A DNA stretch of 64,000 nt from Stomoxys calcitrans (lineage: Eukaryota; Arthropoda; Insecta; Diptera; Muscidae): the NCBI RefSeq assembly GCF_963082655.1, contig NC_081553.1:210834117-210898116 (forward strand), read 5' to 3'. The notes under the pieces were generated by a model. That model was given only the letters and a program-made list of their open reading frames with translations. It searched no databases and was not told where the DNA came from. Below, piece after piece: positions 52,763 to 63,375 of this stretch. Every line of letters begins with the position of its first letter. Positions within the stretch are counted from its first letter, which is position 1. The translations under genes and the position numbers were made by a program.

Positions 52763-55108
52763 TATTATATAGATATAGCACCCATTATACTGATTTCCCG
52801 ATAAGTATTCATGAATTTATAAAAATTGTATTTTGATTTCCATGAACAACAATGTCGGATAAAGCTGTCTCCAGATTTACTACCCGTTTCCGCCGTTACA
52901 GTGAGTTGCATTGTACCCCTAAGCATCCAAGTATAGGCCAGATCTGTCCACAATTGTATATATCCTGATCTTCCGATTAAAGGCAATCGGACGAAAGCCG
53001 AGTTTTTATCCTGCATTTACGAAATTTGGTCCAGATTCCTTGACTCTTTTAACAGTTGTAGTCAATATTAGAACTTGTTAATTTTTTTTCTGAAATTTTA
53101 AACAGTATTAGACCCCCCACGTCCAAGTTGAGTACGTAAGAAATATAGTCTAGATCGGGTCATTAAAGGCTTATAATAATTATATCAGATGATTTTGTTT
53201 GAAACTTCAAACTCAAGGTTAAAGCAGCACTGATTTAAAAAAAAAAATTGTTTCATTCAGCATACACTTAATAAATACACTGAAACGAAAGAAAATGAAA
53301 CAATTTTGAGTTATCCCCGGGGATTTTTTTCAATAATTTGCTTGGTATTGATAAGTGGGAAGAACCTACCATAATATGAGGTCAGTCTACCAACCTACCA
53401 AGAGAAGAAAAACCTACCAATTTTGGTAGGAACCTATCGATTAGCTAACCCCTAGCCTCTTCTGGCAGATTGTCTGCCCTTTTAACCCACTGCCTTTCTA
53501 TTCATTCTCAGTATGCACCTTGTCGCGGTCAAAATCTTCCTGTATGACCTTTGGTGTCTTTCCAACAGACTCATCGTTCTAGGTACGAGTGTATCTAGGC
53601 CATATTGATTACTCGGATCGCGTCCTCTTAGTTTATGATCAGCTAACCCTTAGCCCCTTGTGGCAGGTTGTCTGCCCTTTTAACCCAGTGTGGCTTTACA
53701 CCCAAATAATACAGACCCTATCATCTCCACATCCTACATATATTTTTATTGATTCGCAAGGTTCAATCGACCTCTTGCAAACCAGCTCGGTATGTGGCTA
53801 TATTACTCTGACTGTTATCGCCTTTCAGTTTAGTAACAGCTTGCAGCTGGAGTTTAAACTATGATTCATCCCGTCTATTTCTGCATCATTGGTATTCGTC
53901 TTACGAATTAGGTCTCATTCGTCGTCCAAGATATCTAGAGGTGCTAAAACTCTGCCGTTAGATTCAGTTCTTCTATGGTCAGCACCATTAACCGACAATT
54001 GCGATTTACTCCTAACTGGTGCTAGAAAGACACTAGCTCAGTCAAAAAAAGATTGAAGGTCACTAAATTGAAAATTGACACATGAAGAGATGTTGTACAG
54101 CGGCCCCCAGTTGTTAGTTTGTTGTGGGAATCTTAGATTCCACAGGAGGCCGGCACACGGGAGGCCCAGAGAAAACACAATAGTGCCAAAGATGGTCGCC
54201 TAACAAACCGTCCACTAATGGTGTGTTTGTTTCTATGTCTGACACGCCTATGTGCTTGACAATTTCTTTTCCTTAATCAATATAAAACCTTTCATTCTTG
54301 TGATATTCGTTCACATGGTGAATCAGCTCTTATATCTCCCCTTTGTGAGATTAATGAAGAACTCAATCAATTTCCAACATCAATATGATTAATTTAAATA
54401 ATTTTGTAGTGATTTGTACCACGATTCGGCAAAAATGTAGGAATTTAAACCTCAAATGAACATACCATATCGGGGAATAAATAATCTATCAATTAGTTCT
54501 CAGGGATTTTGACTTCATCGGTACCCGTTTGCTTATTCAGTAATCCAAATTGGATCAAATTTTGATTTTGACATACAATTAATGCCTTAAAAATCGTCTA
54601 AAGTGCTAAACAAACGTGGTCATTTGGGGCGGATATGCAGGGAACATCAGAGCGGTATTTCACGCCTGTCTATAATCTATTATTGATAGACGGATCTCAT
54701 ACATAATAACTTTAAATGCAAATATATCCATTTTCTTCGAGCTATTTTTGAGAGATCCAAGATCGGGGATCTTCAAGACTTCAGGGAATTCAAAATAATG
54801 ACCTATAGCAAAGGAACCTTAAAAAATCAAGGGCTGGTAGCCTTAGAAGTCTCGAACAAACACTCTCGATAGTATGTGGTCCTTTTAGCTAGCAAATCAA
54901 TCATCAAAGGGTGTGAGTTTCTCCAATGTTTTAAATTTCCGAGAAATATCCTTATGTGAGGTATAAGAAGAGGGATATCTGCAGAAAACACTCACCGTGA
55001 AAGTTGAAGTTCAACAACGTCACACTATTCCAATTTAAATGAAGACAACGAGAAATGTTTTGAACTTTTCTTACTTAGATTTTTCATTTCATTTGTCTTT
55101 CTTTTCAG
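52763..55108 (+). other. Intron of the small-protein gene
   Basis: No exon is seen before the acceptor CTTTCTTTTCAG at 55108. A diverged duplication is visible: GATTAGCTAACCCCTAGCCT at about 53441 and GATCAGCTAACCCTTAGCCC at about 53638, each followed by TTGTCTGCCCTTTTAACCCA. Other stretches look like old unclassified repeats. Confidence 0.45.
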
Positions 55109-55236
55109 GAGTTGAAATGATGAAAATGTTTATTTTTGCCAATACCATAATGCTTATCCTTACAATGGCCTGGCCACAAGTTAAATTACAATATATTTGG
55201 TTTATGCAATGGTGGGACTCATTTAAAGAGGGATAA
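55109..55236 (+). CDS. Small membrane protein, exon 2 (unknown family)
   Basis: It follows the acceptor CTTTCTTTTCAG and joins exon 1 as SSQ-G-VEMMKMFIFANTIM. It encodes one hydrophobic segment (MFIFANTIMLILTMAW), then PQVKLQYIWFMQWWDSFKEG and a TAA at 55234-55236. The layout (long polar N-terminus, a single helix, a short aromatic tail) suits a tail-anchored or small single-pass protein. The aromatic, W-rich tail is unusual. The total is 114 residues. The exon could instead be translated alone from its internal Met codons. Confidence 0.7.
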
Positions 55237-55310
55237 ACAACGCAACAACCTTTCAAGTTTTGAAAACAACTGTAAACAAGATAAAAAATCTCAATTATCT
55301 TATCTGCACC

Positions 55311-55760
55311 ATGGTTGGACCGTTTGCGCAAGGTATATTCCTTATGGGAATCATATATTGGTATTCCAAAGGTTTACTAAATCTAATCAATGACTATTAT
55401 CGCACCGAATTTAATCGTAAATTAAAAACCACTGCTGTTGAGCAGAAAAATTTTGCCTTGAGGCCACAATCCTATGATTTGGACGACATGGAGGAATTAA
55501 TCAAAATGGAGGCATTAAGTGATAGTGAAGAAGAGGAAAAACGTATACGGCAACTGATTGGCGATATTGAAGTGATTGAAAGCTGTGAAGAAGCCTGTTT
55601 CTCTCCATATATTGGAAGCCAATGTTATAGTCCAAATCGTAAAATGGAATTTTTAAATATTCTCTATCGTCTTGAAGATATTCGTAGTGATAGTAAAAAG
55701 GTTTACTTTAGCATAGATCATAATTATCCCATTTGTTTGCTAAATGATAGTGTTACCTAA
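55311..55760 (+). CDS. Second ORF of a probable dicistronic transcript, unknown membrane protein
   Basis: A 149-residue frame starting at a strong start context (CACCATGGTTG), 74 bases after the stop of the upstream ORF, with no splice signal I can recognise between them. The N-terminus has a hydrophobic helix (FAQGIFLMGIIYWYSKGLL). Next comes a basic stretch (RTEFNRKLKTTAVEQK), an acidic coiled segment (MEALSDSEEEEKRIRQLIGD) and a Cys-containing C-terminus (SCEEACFSPYIGSQCYSP). I do not recognise the family. Short polycistronic messages are known in flies, so both ORFs may come from one mRNA. A separate promoter between them is less likely given the short gap. Confidence 0.72.
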   Translation: MVGPFAQGIFLMGIIYWYSKGLLNLINDYYRTEFNRKLKTTAVEQKNFALRPQSYDLDDMEELIKMEALSDSEEEEKRIRQLIGDIEVIESCEEACFSPYIGSQCYSPNRKMEFLNILYRLEDIRSDSKKVYFSIDHNYPICLLNDSVT

Positions 55761-56399
55761 TACTAATTTTGTAAGACCTTATAAAAGTTATTTGTTAGAA
55801 TATACCATGTAAAATATTTCTAAGAATCGGAGAACTAGTTAATTTTTAAATATAAACATAAGATAAAATCTTATCTTGAATCATGATATCGTATAACCAG
55901 TTATTGCTAAGGAAAACCTTATTCAACAACATAGACTGACTAAAGGTTTCGGTTTGTGAAACCTTATTTAGACAGGGTGAATTTTCCGTTCCGTCTTCTC
56001 AATGAACAAGACATCTTTCCGTAACTTAAATTTTTGGAATTAGAGTTTGATATTCTCAATGACATGATGACCTACTTATGAAAGACTTATGAAAGAACCG
56101 ACAACCAGATTACAAAAGCAAAACAATAATTTGGTGAAAGAGTTATTTAAAATTGGGGTTAATCAGAAAGGGAGAAACATAAACTTTAATCTGACGTGGC
56201 TACAGCACCAAGAATTTTTGGTCTTGCTTGGTTAGGTTAGGTTGGAGGGGATGATACCAAAACATTGTCTTGATATCCGCTGGGACCCTATGTGGCCTGT
56301 TGTGATTCCTCAATCTTCTCTTTCCGTCAGCCGCATATTTTATATTGAATTCCATCTCCTCTACTTAAGACAGTCCGTCAATGCACCTTCTCATACCAT
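55761..56399 (+). other. 3' flank of the dicistronic gene
   Basis: AT-rich directly after the stop and probably 3' UTR (AAATATAAACATAAGATAAAA near 55846). A short GGTTAGGTTAGGTTGG run lies at about 56231. Confidence 0.45.
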
Positions 56400-57055
56400 T
56401 ATGCTATTAGAGCTCAAGTTATAGTCCGATTCGAACCATAAATGAATGCTGAACATTGTAGAAGTCATTGTGTAATTGCGCCTTGTAGAGGCTCAAGAAG
56501 CAAAATCGGGAGAGAGATTTATATGGGAGCTGTATCAAGCTGTTGATCGATTCAGACCATATTCGTCCCACATGTTGAAGGCCATGAGAGAAGCCGTTGT
56601 ACACAAATTTTTCCAAATCGGATGAGAATTACGCCCTCTAGAGGGTCAAAGAGTCAAGTACCGATTTAAAAAACACTAAACACAAAACACTACGTGCAAA
56701 ATTTCAGTCAAATCGGATGAGAATTGCGCCTTCTAGAGGCTCAAGAAGTCAAGACCCAAGATGGTTTTATATGGCAGCTGTATTAAAACATGGACCGATT
56801 TGGCCCATTTACAATCCCAACCGACCTACACCAATAAGAAGTATTTGTGCAAAATTTCAAGCGGCTAGCTTTACTCCTTCGAAAGTTAGCGTGCTTTCGA
56901 CAGACAGACGGATGGATGGACATGATCGACTTAAAATGACATGACGATCAAGAATATACATATATACTTTATGGGGTCTCAGAGGCATATTTCGAGGTGT
57001 TACAAACAGAATTACGAAATAAGTATACTCCCATCCTATGGTGGAGGGTATAAAA
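56400..57055 (+). repeat. Family B repeat, 5'-truncated
   Basis: Units with GAGATTTATATGGGAGCTGT, GAATTGCGCCTTCTAGAGGC and ATGGCAGCTGTATTAAAACA are followed by CGACAGACAGACGGATGGAT and the end CCATCCTATGGTGGAGGGTA. The palindromic start is missing. Confidence 0.75.
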
Positions 57056-57387
57056 AAGACCCATATGAAAAGACGCTTAGATAACGGTCGGATTACTTTC
57101 AAAACTGTCGGAAACAAAAAACCCTCAGAATGTCCAACAGAATATGGAACGAACTGGGTAAGATATTGTCGGAAGTCTTCAAAAATTGTTCAGATTGGTC
57201 TGACATCAGACATTTGGGTAGCTGGGTCTTCAAGCTTAATCCCTGTGCCTATTCATTGCTACATATCGTTAGGCAACAACAACAAAACAGCGACGTTGCG
57301 TCTCTACCATTGGTGGAAATGTTGTTGTTATAACGTCAGTCGGCAACTGTTTTCGTAACGCCCACATAACAAGTGGCTGGAGCTGAG

Positions 57388-57394
57388 TATAAAA
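57388..57394 (+). promoter_or_regulatory. TATA box of the putative LTR
   Basis: TATAAAA within GAGTATAAAATGG, 62 bases inside the LTR start. The likely transcription start is near GGACAGTCAGTG at 57416-57427. Confidence 0.55.
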
Positions 57395-57464
57395 TGGAGA
57401 CACCCAAGCGAATGGGGACAGTCAGTGCGTAGCAACGAAGCAGCCAACATTAGACAATGGTAAG

Positions 57465-59560
57465 TACGGATATTCTGATATTATGGTTGGAGTACCTACC
57501 AAGGTTTCCAAAACACTTAGTCTGTGATCATTTCCTTATCCTTGTTGGAGTGCCAACCACGGTCTCCTAGTTATCCTCTGGAATCGAAGCATATCCTTAC
57601 TGGGGTACTGTCTTCTGAATAATCCATAGAATCCTAGTATATTCTTACTAAAGTACTTACCACAGTCTTCTGTAGAATCCTAGCATATCCTTACTGGAGT
57701 GCTTACCATGGTCTCCTGATAATCCTGTAGAATCCTAGCATATCCTTACTGGAGTATTTACCATGGTCTCCTAGCTGTTTTGAGGTCCTAGTGTATCCTC
57801 ACTGGAGTAATTACCACGGTCTCCTGGATATCATGTTAAACTCTAGCATATCCCTACTGGAGTACTTACCACATTCTACTGGCTATCCTATAGAATCCTA
57901 GCATATCCTTCCTCGAGTACTTAGCACGGTTCCCTGGATATCCTGAAGAATCCTAGCGTACCCTTGCCATGATCTCCGGGCTGTCCTGTAGAATCCTAGC
58001 ACAATCTTACTGGAGTATTTACCACGGTCTCCTGGATATCTTGTAGAATCCTAGAGTACTCTTTACTAGAGTACTTACCACGGTCTCCTAGCTATCCTGT
58101 AAAATCTAAGCGTACCCTTGGCACGGTCTCCTGGCTGTCCTAGAGAATCCTAGCACATCCTTACTGGAGTACTTCCCACTGTCTCCTGTATATCCTGTAG
58201 AATCCTAGCATATCCTTACTGGAATACTTAAAACGGCCACCCAGTTATCATATAGAATCCTAGCAAATCCTTACTGGAGTACTAACGACGGTATGATAGC
58301 TATCCTGTAGAATCGTGTCATAGATTTACGGGAGAACTTACCACTGACTCCGGGATATCCTACAGAGTCCTAACATATCCTTACTGGATCTCCTATAATC
58401 TTACTAGCACGATCTCGTCGCTATCCTGTAGAATCCTAGCATATCCTTACTGGAGTACTTACCACAGTCTCTATCTGTAGATTTTCTCCTCATCCTTGCT
58501 TGAGTACTTACTAAGGTCTCTTGCCGTAGAATTATTCTTCGATCTTGCTTGAGTACTTACTAAGATCTCTTGTCGTAGTTTTTCTCCTCGTCTTTGCTTG
58601 AGAACTTACTAAGGTCTCTTGCTATAGGATTTCTCCTCACCCTTGCTTGAGTACTTACTAAGGTATTTTGCCGTATTGTCGTAGAATTTCATATTAAGGT
58701 CTCTCGCCGTTGACTTCCTCTGCGTCCTTGCTTGAGTACTTATTAAGATCTTATGTCACAGAGTTTCTCCTCGTCCTTGCTTGAGTGCTTACTAAGGTCT
58801 CTTGCCGTAGAATTCCTCCTCATCCTTACTTGAGTACTTACTAAGATATCTTGTTGTAGAATTCCCCCTCGTCCTTGCTTGAGTATTTGCTAAGCTCTCT
58901 TGCCGCAACTTTCTTCCTCGTTCTTGCTTGAGTACATACTATGGTCTCTTGCCATAGAATTCCTCCTCGTCCTTTCTTGATTACTTAGTAAGGTCTTCTG
59001 CCATAGAGTGTCTTCTCATCCTTACTTGAGTACTTACTAAGGTCTCTTTCCGTAGAATTCCTTCTGGTCCTTGCTAGAGTACTTACTAAGGTCTCTTGCC
59101 GTAGTTTTTCTACTCGTCCTTGCTTCAGTACTTATTAAGGTCTCTTTCCGTAGAATTCCTTCTGGTCCTTGCTAGAGTACTTACTAAGGTCTCTTGTCGT
59201 AGTTTTTCTCCTCGTCCTTGCTTGAGTACTTATTAAGGTCTCTCGTCGTAGAATTCCTCCTCGTTCTTGCTTGAGTACTTACTAAGGTCTATTGTCATAG
59301 AATTCCTCCTCGTTCTTGCTTGAGTACTTACTAAGGTCTCATGCCATAGAACTCCTCCTCGTCCTTGCTTGAGTACTTACCAAGATCCCTTGTCGTAGTT
59401 TTCTCCCTCTTCCTTGCTTGAATACTTACTAAGGTCTTTTGCCATATAATTCCTCCTCGTCCTTGCTTGAGTTCTTACTAAGGTCTCTTGCCGTAGAATT
59501 ACACCTCGCCCTTGCTTGAGTACTTATTAAGGTCTCTTGCCGTAGGATTCTCCCTTGTCC
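57465..59560 (+). repeat. Minisatellite with two unit types inside the LTR
   Basis: From about 57465 to 58480, units of about 55 bases read CCTTACTGGAGTACTTACCA, then CGGTCTCCTGG.TATCCTGT and AGAATCCTAGCATAT. From about 58480 on, units of about 48-50 bases read CCTTGCTTGAGTACTTACTA, then AGGTCTCTTGCCGTAGAATT and CCTCCTCGT. All share GAGTACTTAC. Two more GAGTACTTACCAAGGTCTC copies lie at about 59710 and 59795. Confidence 0.88.
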
Positions 59561-59937
59561 TCGTCCTAGGACTCACATTGTAGCATCCAACCCTAATCCC
59601 AGCAGATCGACCACACGTTCTCATCTTGGTTGTCGCTCCTTGAGTTGACATTCGCCTAGAACAACACTCCCTTTCCGAGTTCTTACCTAGAAGATCCCGT
59701 TGCCGATCAGAGTACTTACCAAGGTCTCTATCACCGACACCCCCGAGAATACCACTGTGAACCCACCGGAAAAATTCTAACCCTCCACAGATTAGAGTAC
59801 TTACCAAGGTCTCTATCACCAATCTCTGGACATCCCAAGAAGGCCCACCTACCCACTTATCTCTGAAGCCTGGATCAACGCCTTACAGATGTGTGCTATG
59901 CTTTTCTGGACTAAATAGTCTTAAGCCATCTCAGACA

Positions 59938-59943
59938 AATAAA
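59938..59943 (+). promoter_or_regulatory. Polyadenylation signal of the putative LTR
   Basis: AATAAA in GACAAATAAAACTAAG, followed 25-45 bases later by CTGTCTCTTCTTTCTCTTTC, a U-rich downstream region. Confidence 0.5.
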
Positions 59944-60179
59944 ACTAAGTTTAAAATTAGCCCTGTCTCTTCTTTCTCTTTCTGTCTCAAAATCAATTAA
60001 TTTCTATGACGAGCCCTCGGCCCCGAAGAGCTTACTCCAGCACAGGAGGAAATTTGTCGTTACATTGTAGACACTTCCCAATGAGTATGTAATATAAAGC
60101 AATTGTGAAATATCGGAAGATGAAGGAAGATTAATTGTACATAAAGACCTCGAGCTTAATGAATTTGTATTAATTTTTG

Positions 60180-60372
60180 AATGCTAGCATGCCCGCCTTT
60201 GACGCTGAACGCCCGGGTTCGAATCCTGGAGAGAACTTCAGGAAAAAAAATTCAGCGATGGTTATCCTCTCCTAATGCTGGCGACATTTGTGAGGTATTC
60301 AGCTAACTTCTCCCTAAAGGGGTGTCGCTCTGCGGCAAGCCGTTCAGACTCGGCTTAAACTTGGACTAAAGC
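60180..60372 (+). mobile_element. SINE1 fragment
   Basis: CTAGCATGCCCGCCTTTGAC, GGGTTCGAATCCTGGAGAGA (intact B box) and GTGTCGCTCTGCGGCAAGCC are present. The first 20 or so bases and the 3' tail are lost. Confidence 0.75.
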
Positions 60373-60418
60373 TGGGCTATCTTTTTTTCAACAATAAGGC
60401 AACATAGATAAAATAGAT

Positions 60419-60424
60419 TTTATT
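60419..60424 (-). promoter_or_regulatory. Candidate poly(A) signal of the fatty acyl-CoA reductase gene
   Basis: AATAAA on the - strand, about 120 bases past the stop codon at 60547. The SINE1 fragment lies just beyond it. Confidence 0.5.
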
Positions 60425-60546
60425 TATAACAAAATTCTCTAAAATATAAAAAAGATAAGTAACAAACTAAGGAAAACATGTAAAAATATCCAGGACCAGT
60501 ATAATCTGTAATGAGAAGAAGTTATAATGACTTTATCCAATATCAC

Positions 60547-60773
60547 CTAGTGTAAATCCAACCTCGTTATCTGCCATTTATGTGCATTTTCTCGAAATCT
60601 TTCCTGATGCAAATATTTTTGTATTCCTATGACAAATTGACGTATATAAATCTCATAGTCCATGTCTTTTAGATTCCAATAAAGACAAGGGAAGGCTCCG
60701 GAAGCCAAAATTTCTTCGAAATAGTAACGACTATTGTTCTTAAAAATCCATTCATTTAAAGAAAAACATTTGC
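60547..60773 (-). CDS. Fatty acyl-CoA reductase, last exon
   Basis: The acceptor CATCCATTTTAG completes the split Gly codon and gives GKCFSLNEWIFKNNSRYYFE, then YEIYIRQFVIGIQKYLHQER and a TAG at 60547-60549. NEWIFKN and the GI.KYL..E ending are typical of the sterile domain that closes insect reductases of this family. Two nearer acceptor-like sites (CAG at 60797 and TAG at 60787) give a frame shift or early stop, so the 63-base intron 60774-60836 is the one that keeps the frame. Confidence 0.85.
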
Positions 60774-60836
60774 CTAAAATGGATGTACTAAACACGCTGT
60801 TTTCTCTCTCAATTATTAGACTCTTTCAAGACTTAC

Positions 60837-61114
60837 CAGCTAAACAGGCCTGTCGAAATTTCTTGGCTATGGGCAAGACCATTTTACGCTTACCACCCAT
60901 TAGCAGAGTTATCAAGTCCATTAGCAGAGCCGGTATGTAATGCAATACATAAACTGCTATATCGTGCATAAGAAAGTTTTTGCGATAGCGAAAATAGGGA
61001 AACATGAACACTTTCTTTGTGGGATAAATGCGAGACCATTTGAGTGTTAGACAACCCAGGCGATCCCAAGTAATGGGATTGCTGACTCCAGAAGTGCAAT
61101 TGGATATATAAATT
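60837..61114 (-). CDS. Fatty acyl-CoA reductase, exon with membrane segment
   Basis: The acceptor TTTGTTTTTCAG and donor GTAAGT enclose RIYISNCTSGVSNPITWDRL (the NxTSG..NPITW motif that marks the start of the C-terminal domain). Later, VYVLHYIPALLMDLITLLMG is a hydrophobic stretch followed by KRKMVLP, as in insect reductases anchored in the ER or peroxisome membrane. It ends one base into a Gly codon. Confidence 0.88.
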
Positions 61115-61175
61115 CTGAAAAACAAAAGCAAAAAAAATGTCCTTTAACATTTTTATTTCATCCCTACAATCTCAC

Positions 61176-61471
61176 CTTCCCAGTGTAGCTCTAGTTGCTG
61201 TCATTATCAAGGAGTTAACCACATAGTCCACGGGTATTATGTCACATATAATATCCTTATCCCCCAAAATGCTGCTTAAGGATCCCTTGCCTATCTCCAT
61301 CATTATGCCAGTTATACCTTGAATATTATCTATCCATCCGGGATAGGGTTCACGATGTGAGGCTGTAACAATTGAGGGCCTTACAATAACTATGGGCAGC
61401 TGACTTTTATAATCGTTGACAATTTGTTCGGCTATTGATTTGGTAAAGGTGTAAGTATTTGGATGAGGTCC
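61176..61471 (-). CDS. Fatty acyl-CoA reductase, exon with YxxxK motif
   Basis: It reads GPHPNTYTFTKSIAEQIVND. Y-T-F-T-K is the YxxxK catalytic pair of extended short-chain dehydrogenases. Then come PIVIVRPSIVTASHREPYPG and WIDNIQG, the substrate-binding signature of fatty acyl-CoA reductases. The donor AAG|GTGAGA leaves two bases of an Arg codon. The flanking introns are 61 and 70 bases. Confidence 0.92.
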
Positions 61472-61541
61472 CTGAATTAATGAAAAAAGGCATCCATATG
61501 ATAACTATTTTGGACGAGTTAATCGAACTTAAAAGCCTTAC

Positions 61542-61700
61542 CTTTATATAATTAGCCAAACTGTCGAAATATTCATCGGGAATTTTCAAAGAACAACTTA
61601 CAAAGAATCTCCAGTCGACTGGTGGAATTGTGGGATAGATTTCCTCATGAACATATTTGCGGCCGGGATTACAATAGGCCGTGGAGACATAAACGAAACT
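61542..61700 (-). CDS. Fatty acyl-CoA reductase, exon with STAYCN motif
   Basis: 53 codons in phase 0 at both ends (acceptor TTTCCTTTCCAG, donor GTAAGG). SFVYVSTAYCNPGRKYVHEE is the conserved VSTAYxN..R block, whose Ser/Thr belong to the active site. It continues IYPTIPPVDWRFF, where the family has a variable insert. The exon reads directly into GPHPNTYTFTK of the next one. Confidence 0.92.
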
Positions 61701-61796
61701 CTGGAAAGGAAAAATTAAGAAAATAAAGAATTAACTGTAGATATAAAAAAATTTTATCGTTTCAAGATCGGATAGGTAATATTGTTAATTTTGTCA

Positions 61797-61950
61797 ATTA
61801 GCTGAACTTTGCCGATAATATCGAGGGAAATGGAAAAATGTCCTTCGATATTCAGCCAAAAAATAAAATATCGGTAAAACGATATCAATTGATATTCAGC
61901 ACAAAAATAAAATATCGATATCGTCATCGATATTTTGCCAGCTCCAATCC
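61797..61950. mobile_element. MITE fragment in reductase intron
   Basis: GATATTCAGCCAAAAAATAA and GTCATCGATATTTTGCCAGC match the right end of 14067-14384. The left terminus is not clear. Confidence 0.5.
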
Positions 61951-61984
61951 TCGCACCCGACTGGTATCTGAAGAGTAAGGAAGT

Positions 61985-62274
61985 TACATAGCTATACACT
62001 TTGACGATCCGTGACAAGTGTTTTATTCCTAAGCATAGGTTCCACCTTGGAAAGTACGAATCGATAATAATAAATATAATTGTTGGACTACATTAGAACA
62101 AATTCCTACGTGAACGTAAAACGGAAATTGCTACAGACGCTGTGCACGAGAATGAGACCGAAAATGAAAAAACCGTGCGCCTTAAGTCTGGCCCAGAAAC
62201 GGGTACAACTGCAAGGTCAAGGGTTTTCATAGATTCTGCTGCCAAAATCATAAAGAGTAATCGGAAGAGTGTAC
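61985..62274. other. Intronic sequence, possible decayed mobile element
   Basis: No splice-bounded exon fits the reductase frame here. CAAATTCCTACGTGAACGTA and GGCCCAGAAACGGGTACAAC look like old coding text, but I recognise no domain. Confidence 0.3.
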
Positions 62275-62598
62275 AGAGGCCATAGCGCAGAGGTTACCAT
62301 ATCCGCATATGAAGCTGAACGCCTGGGTTCCAATCCCCGCGAGGACATCATAAAAAATTTTCAGCGGTCGTTATCCTCTCCTAATGCTGGCGATTTTAAG
62401 GTACTGTACCTTCTTGGTATGGCAGCCATGTAAAAATTTCTCCACTAAGAGGTGTCGCACTGCATCACGCCATTCGGACTCGGCTATAAAAAAAAGAGGC
62501 GCCTTATTAGTGAGCTTAAACTTTAATCGGACAGCATTCATTGGTATGTAAGATGTTTGCCCCTGTTCCTTAAGGGAATGTTGATGGGCAAAAAAATT
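62275..62598 (+). mobile_element. tRNA-derived SINE (SINE1), antisense to the reductase
   Basis: GAGGCCATAGCGCAGAGGTT, GGGTTCCAATCCCCGCGAGG (altered B box), CTAATGCTGGCGATTTTAAG, GTGTCGCACTGCATCACGCC and GTTCCTTAAGGGAATGTTGA keep the whole SINE1 order. Confidence 0.78.
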
Positions 62599-63107
62599 GC
62601 ATTATACTCTCCTCTAGGGCCAAGATATCTACCAGCTTGACATCACGGCCTGAATTACAGCCGAATAGGGAACGATAACACTCTCGCGGGAATCGATGAC
62701 GCCATATGGCAGAAGAGTATCAAGGTCATTGGTTACAGTAACGAGAAGGCATTAAATATGCTCTCTACCAGCTTTAGTGGCTCTGAGCCCCTTTGGACAA
62801 TTGCGAAGAGACGTGCGAAGGATAAAGGAAATAGCCAGGATCTTTGGTTCCTGGTTCATAGTTTTCGCCACTCCTGTAGTCCTTGCAAGGAAATTCACGT
62901 TCCATTTAAACTATGTAAGAATGGCCTTGCCGGCAGATGACGACGCTGCCCAAGAGTTGGGGCATGAACTGCCAGCTGCTCCGAATTGTGGGAAAGAAGG
63001 CATTGCCTGGGCCCTCATCTAGGTACCGACAAAATGTAATATTCGAAGCTGTATCGTAGCCGTATCGTATATAAACCTGACTCTGATTTCTCCTTACAGC
63101 AATGATA
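62599..63107. other. Intronic sequence without recognised feature
   Basis: Overlapping + strand ORFs at 62758-62940 and 62777-63022 have no recognisable domain. The GC-richer text suggests an old mobile-element coding remnant rather than a host exon. Confidence 0.3.
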
Positions 63108-63375
63108 ACCCTGTTGTTGATGTTGTAATCACATTTGTATGTATAGGTGGCGATCCTCGTCAAGCTTTATATGTGAGCAAACTCTTTCCTGTCTATAAGA
63201 TTTTTTGCCGCAGGAACGTTATGGCCATTGGTTATTTTAGAGTGCCAATAACTAGCCTTGTCATACCGAGTATCATAGGCACTTAGTGAAAGGCCGGTGC
63301 CGCCCGACCTCTCACTGAGACTCTCCACTCGATACCGCAAATTGGAGCATCCCACTATCCGCAAACTGTGGAAGC
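63108..63375 (+). repeat. Single arm of the foldback-type repeat
   Basis: GTTGTTGATGTTGTAATCAC, GGCCATTGGTTATTTTAGAG, AATAACTAGCCTTGTCATAC and GCATCCCACTATCCGCAAAC match one arm of 34626-35115 over its full length. Confidence 0.68.

Larger units (their letters stand above)
57326..60064 (+). mobile_element. Probable solo LTR containing a minisatellite
   Basis: The 2739-bp unit begins TGTTATAACGTCAGTC and ends GTCGTTACA, the TG...CA ends of an LTR. It is flanked by exact TTGT at 57322-57325 and 60065-60068, a 4-bp target duplication as in Gypsy-type elements. It has a TATA box (57388-57394), a plausible start region (GGACAGTCAGTGCGTAGC) about 27 bases on, and AATAAA at 59938 followed by T/C-rich DNA. 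There is no internal retroviral region, so it is a solo LTR left by recombination. Most of its length (about 57465-59560) is a tandem array not expected in an LTR. The call depends on the short duplication and signal order, so it is tentative. Confidence 0.65.

Noticed and set aside
55260..55310. Earlier start (MKTTVNKIKNL) for the 149-residue ORF
   Set aside because: That frame begins at TTG. The first ATG is at 55311 and has a strong CACCATGG context.
60787..60797. Alternative acceptors for the last reductase exon
   Set aside because: Using CAG at 60797 or TAG at 60787 breaks the frame or hits a stop. The TTTTAG at 60774 keeps the frame and gives the conserved NEWIFKN region.
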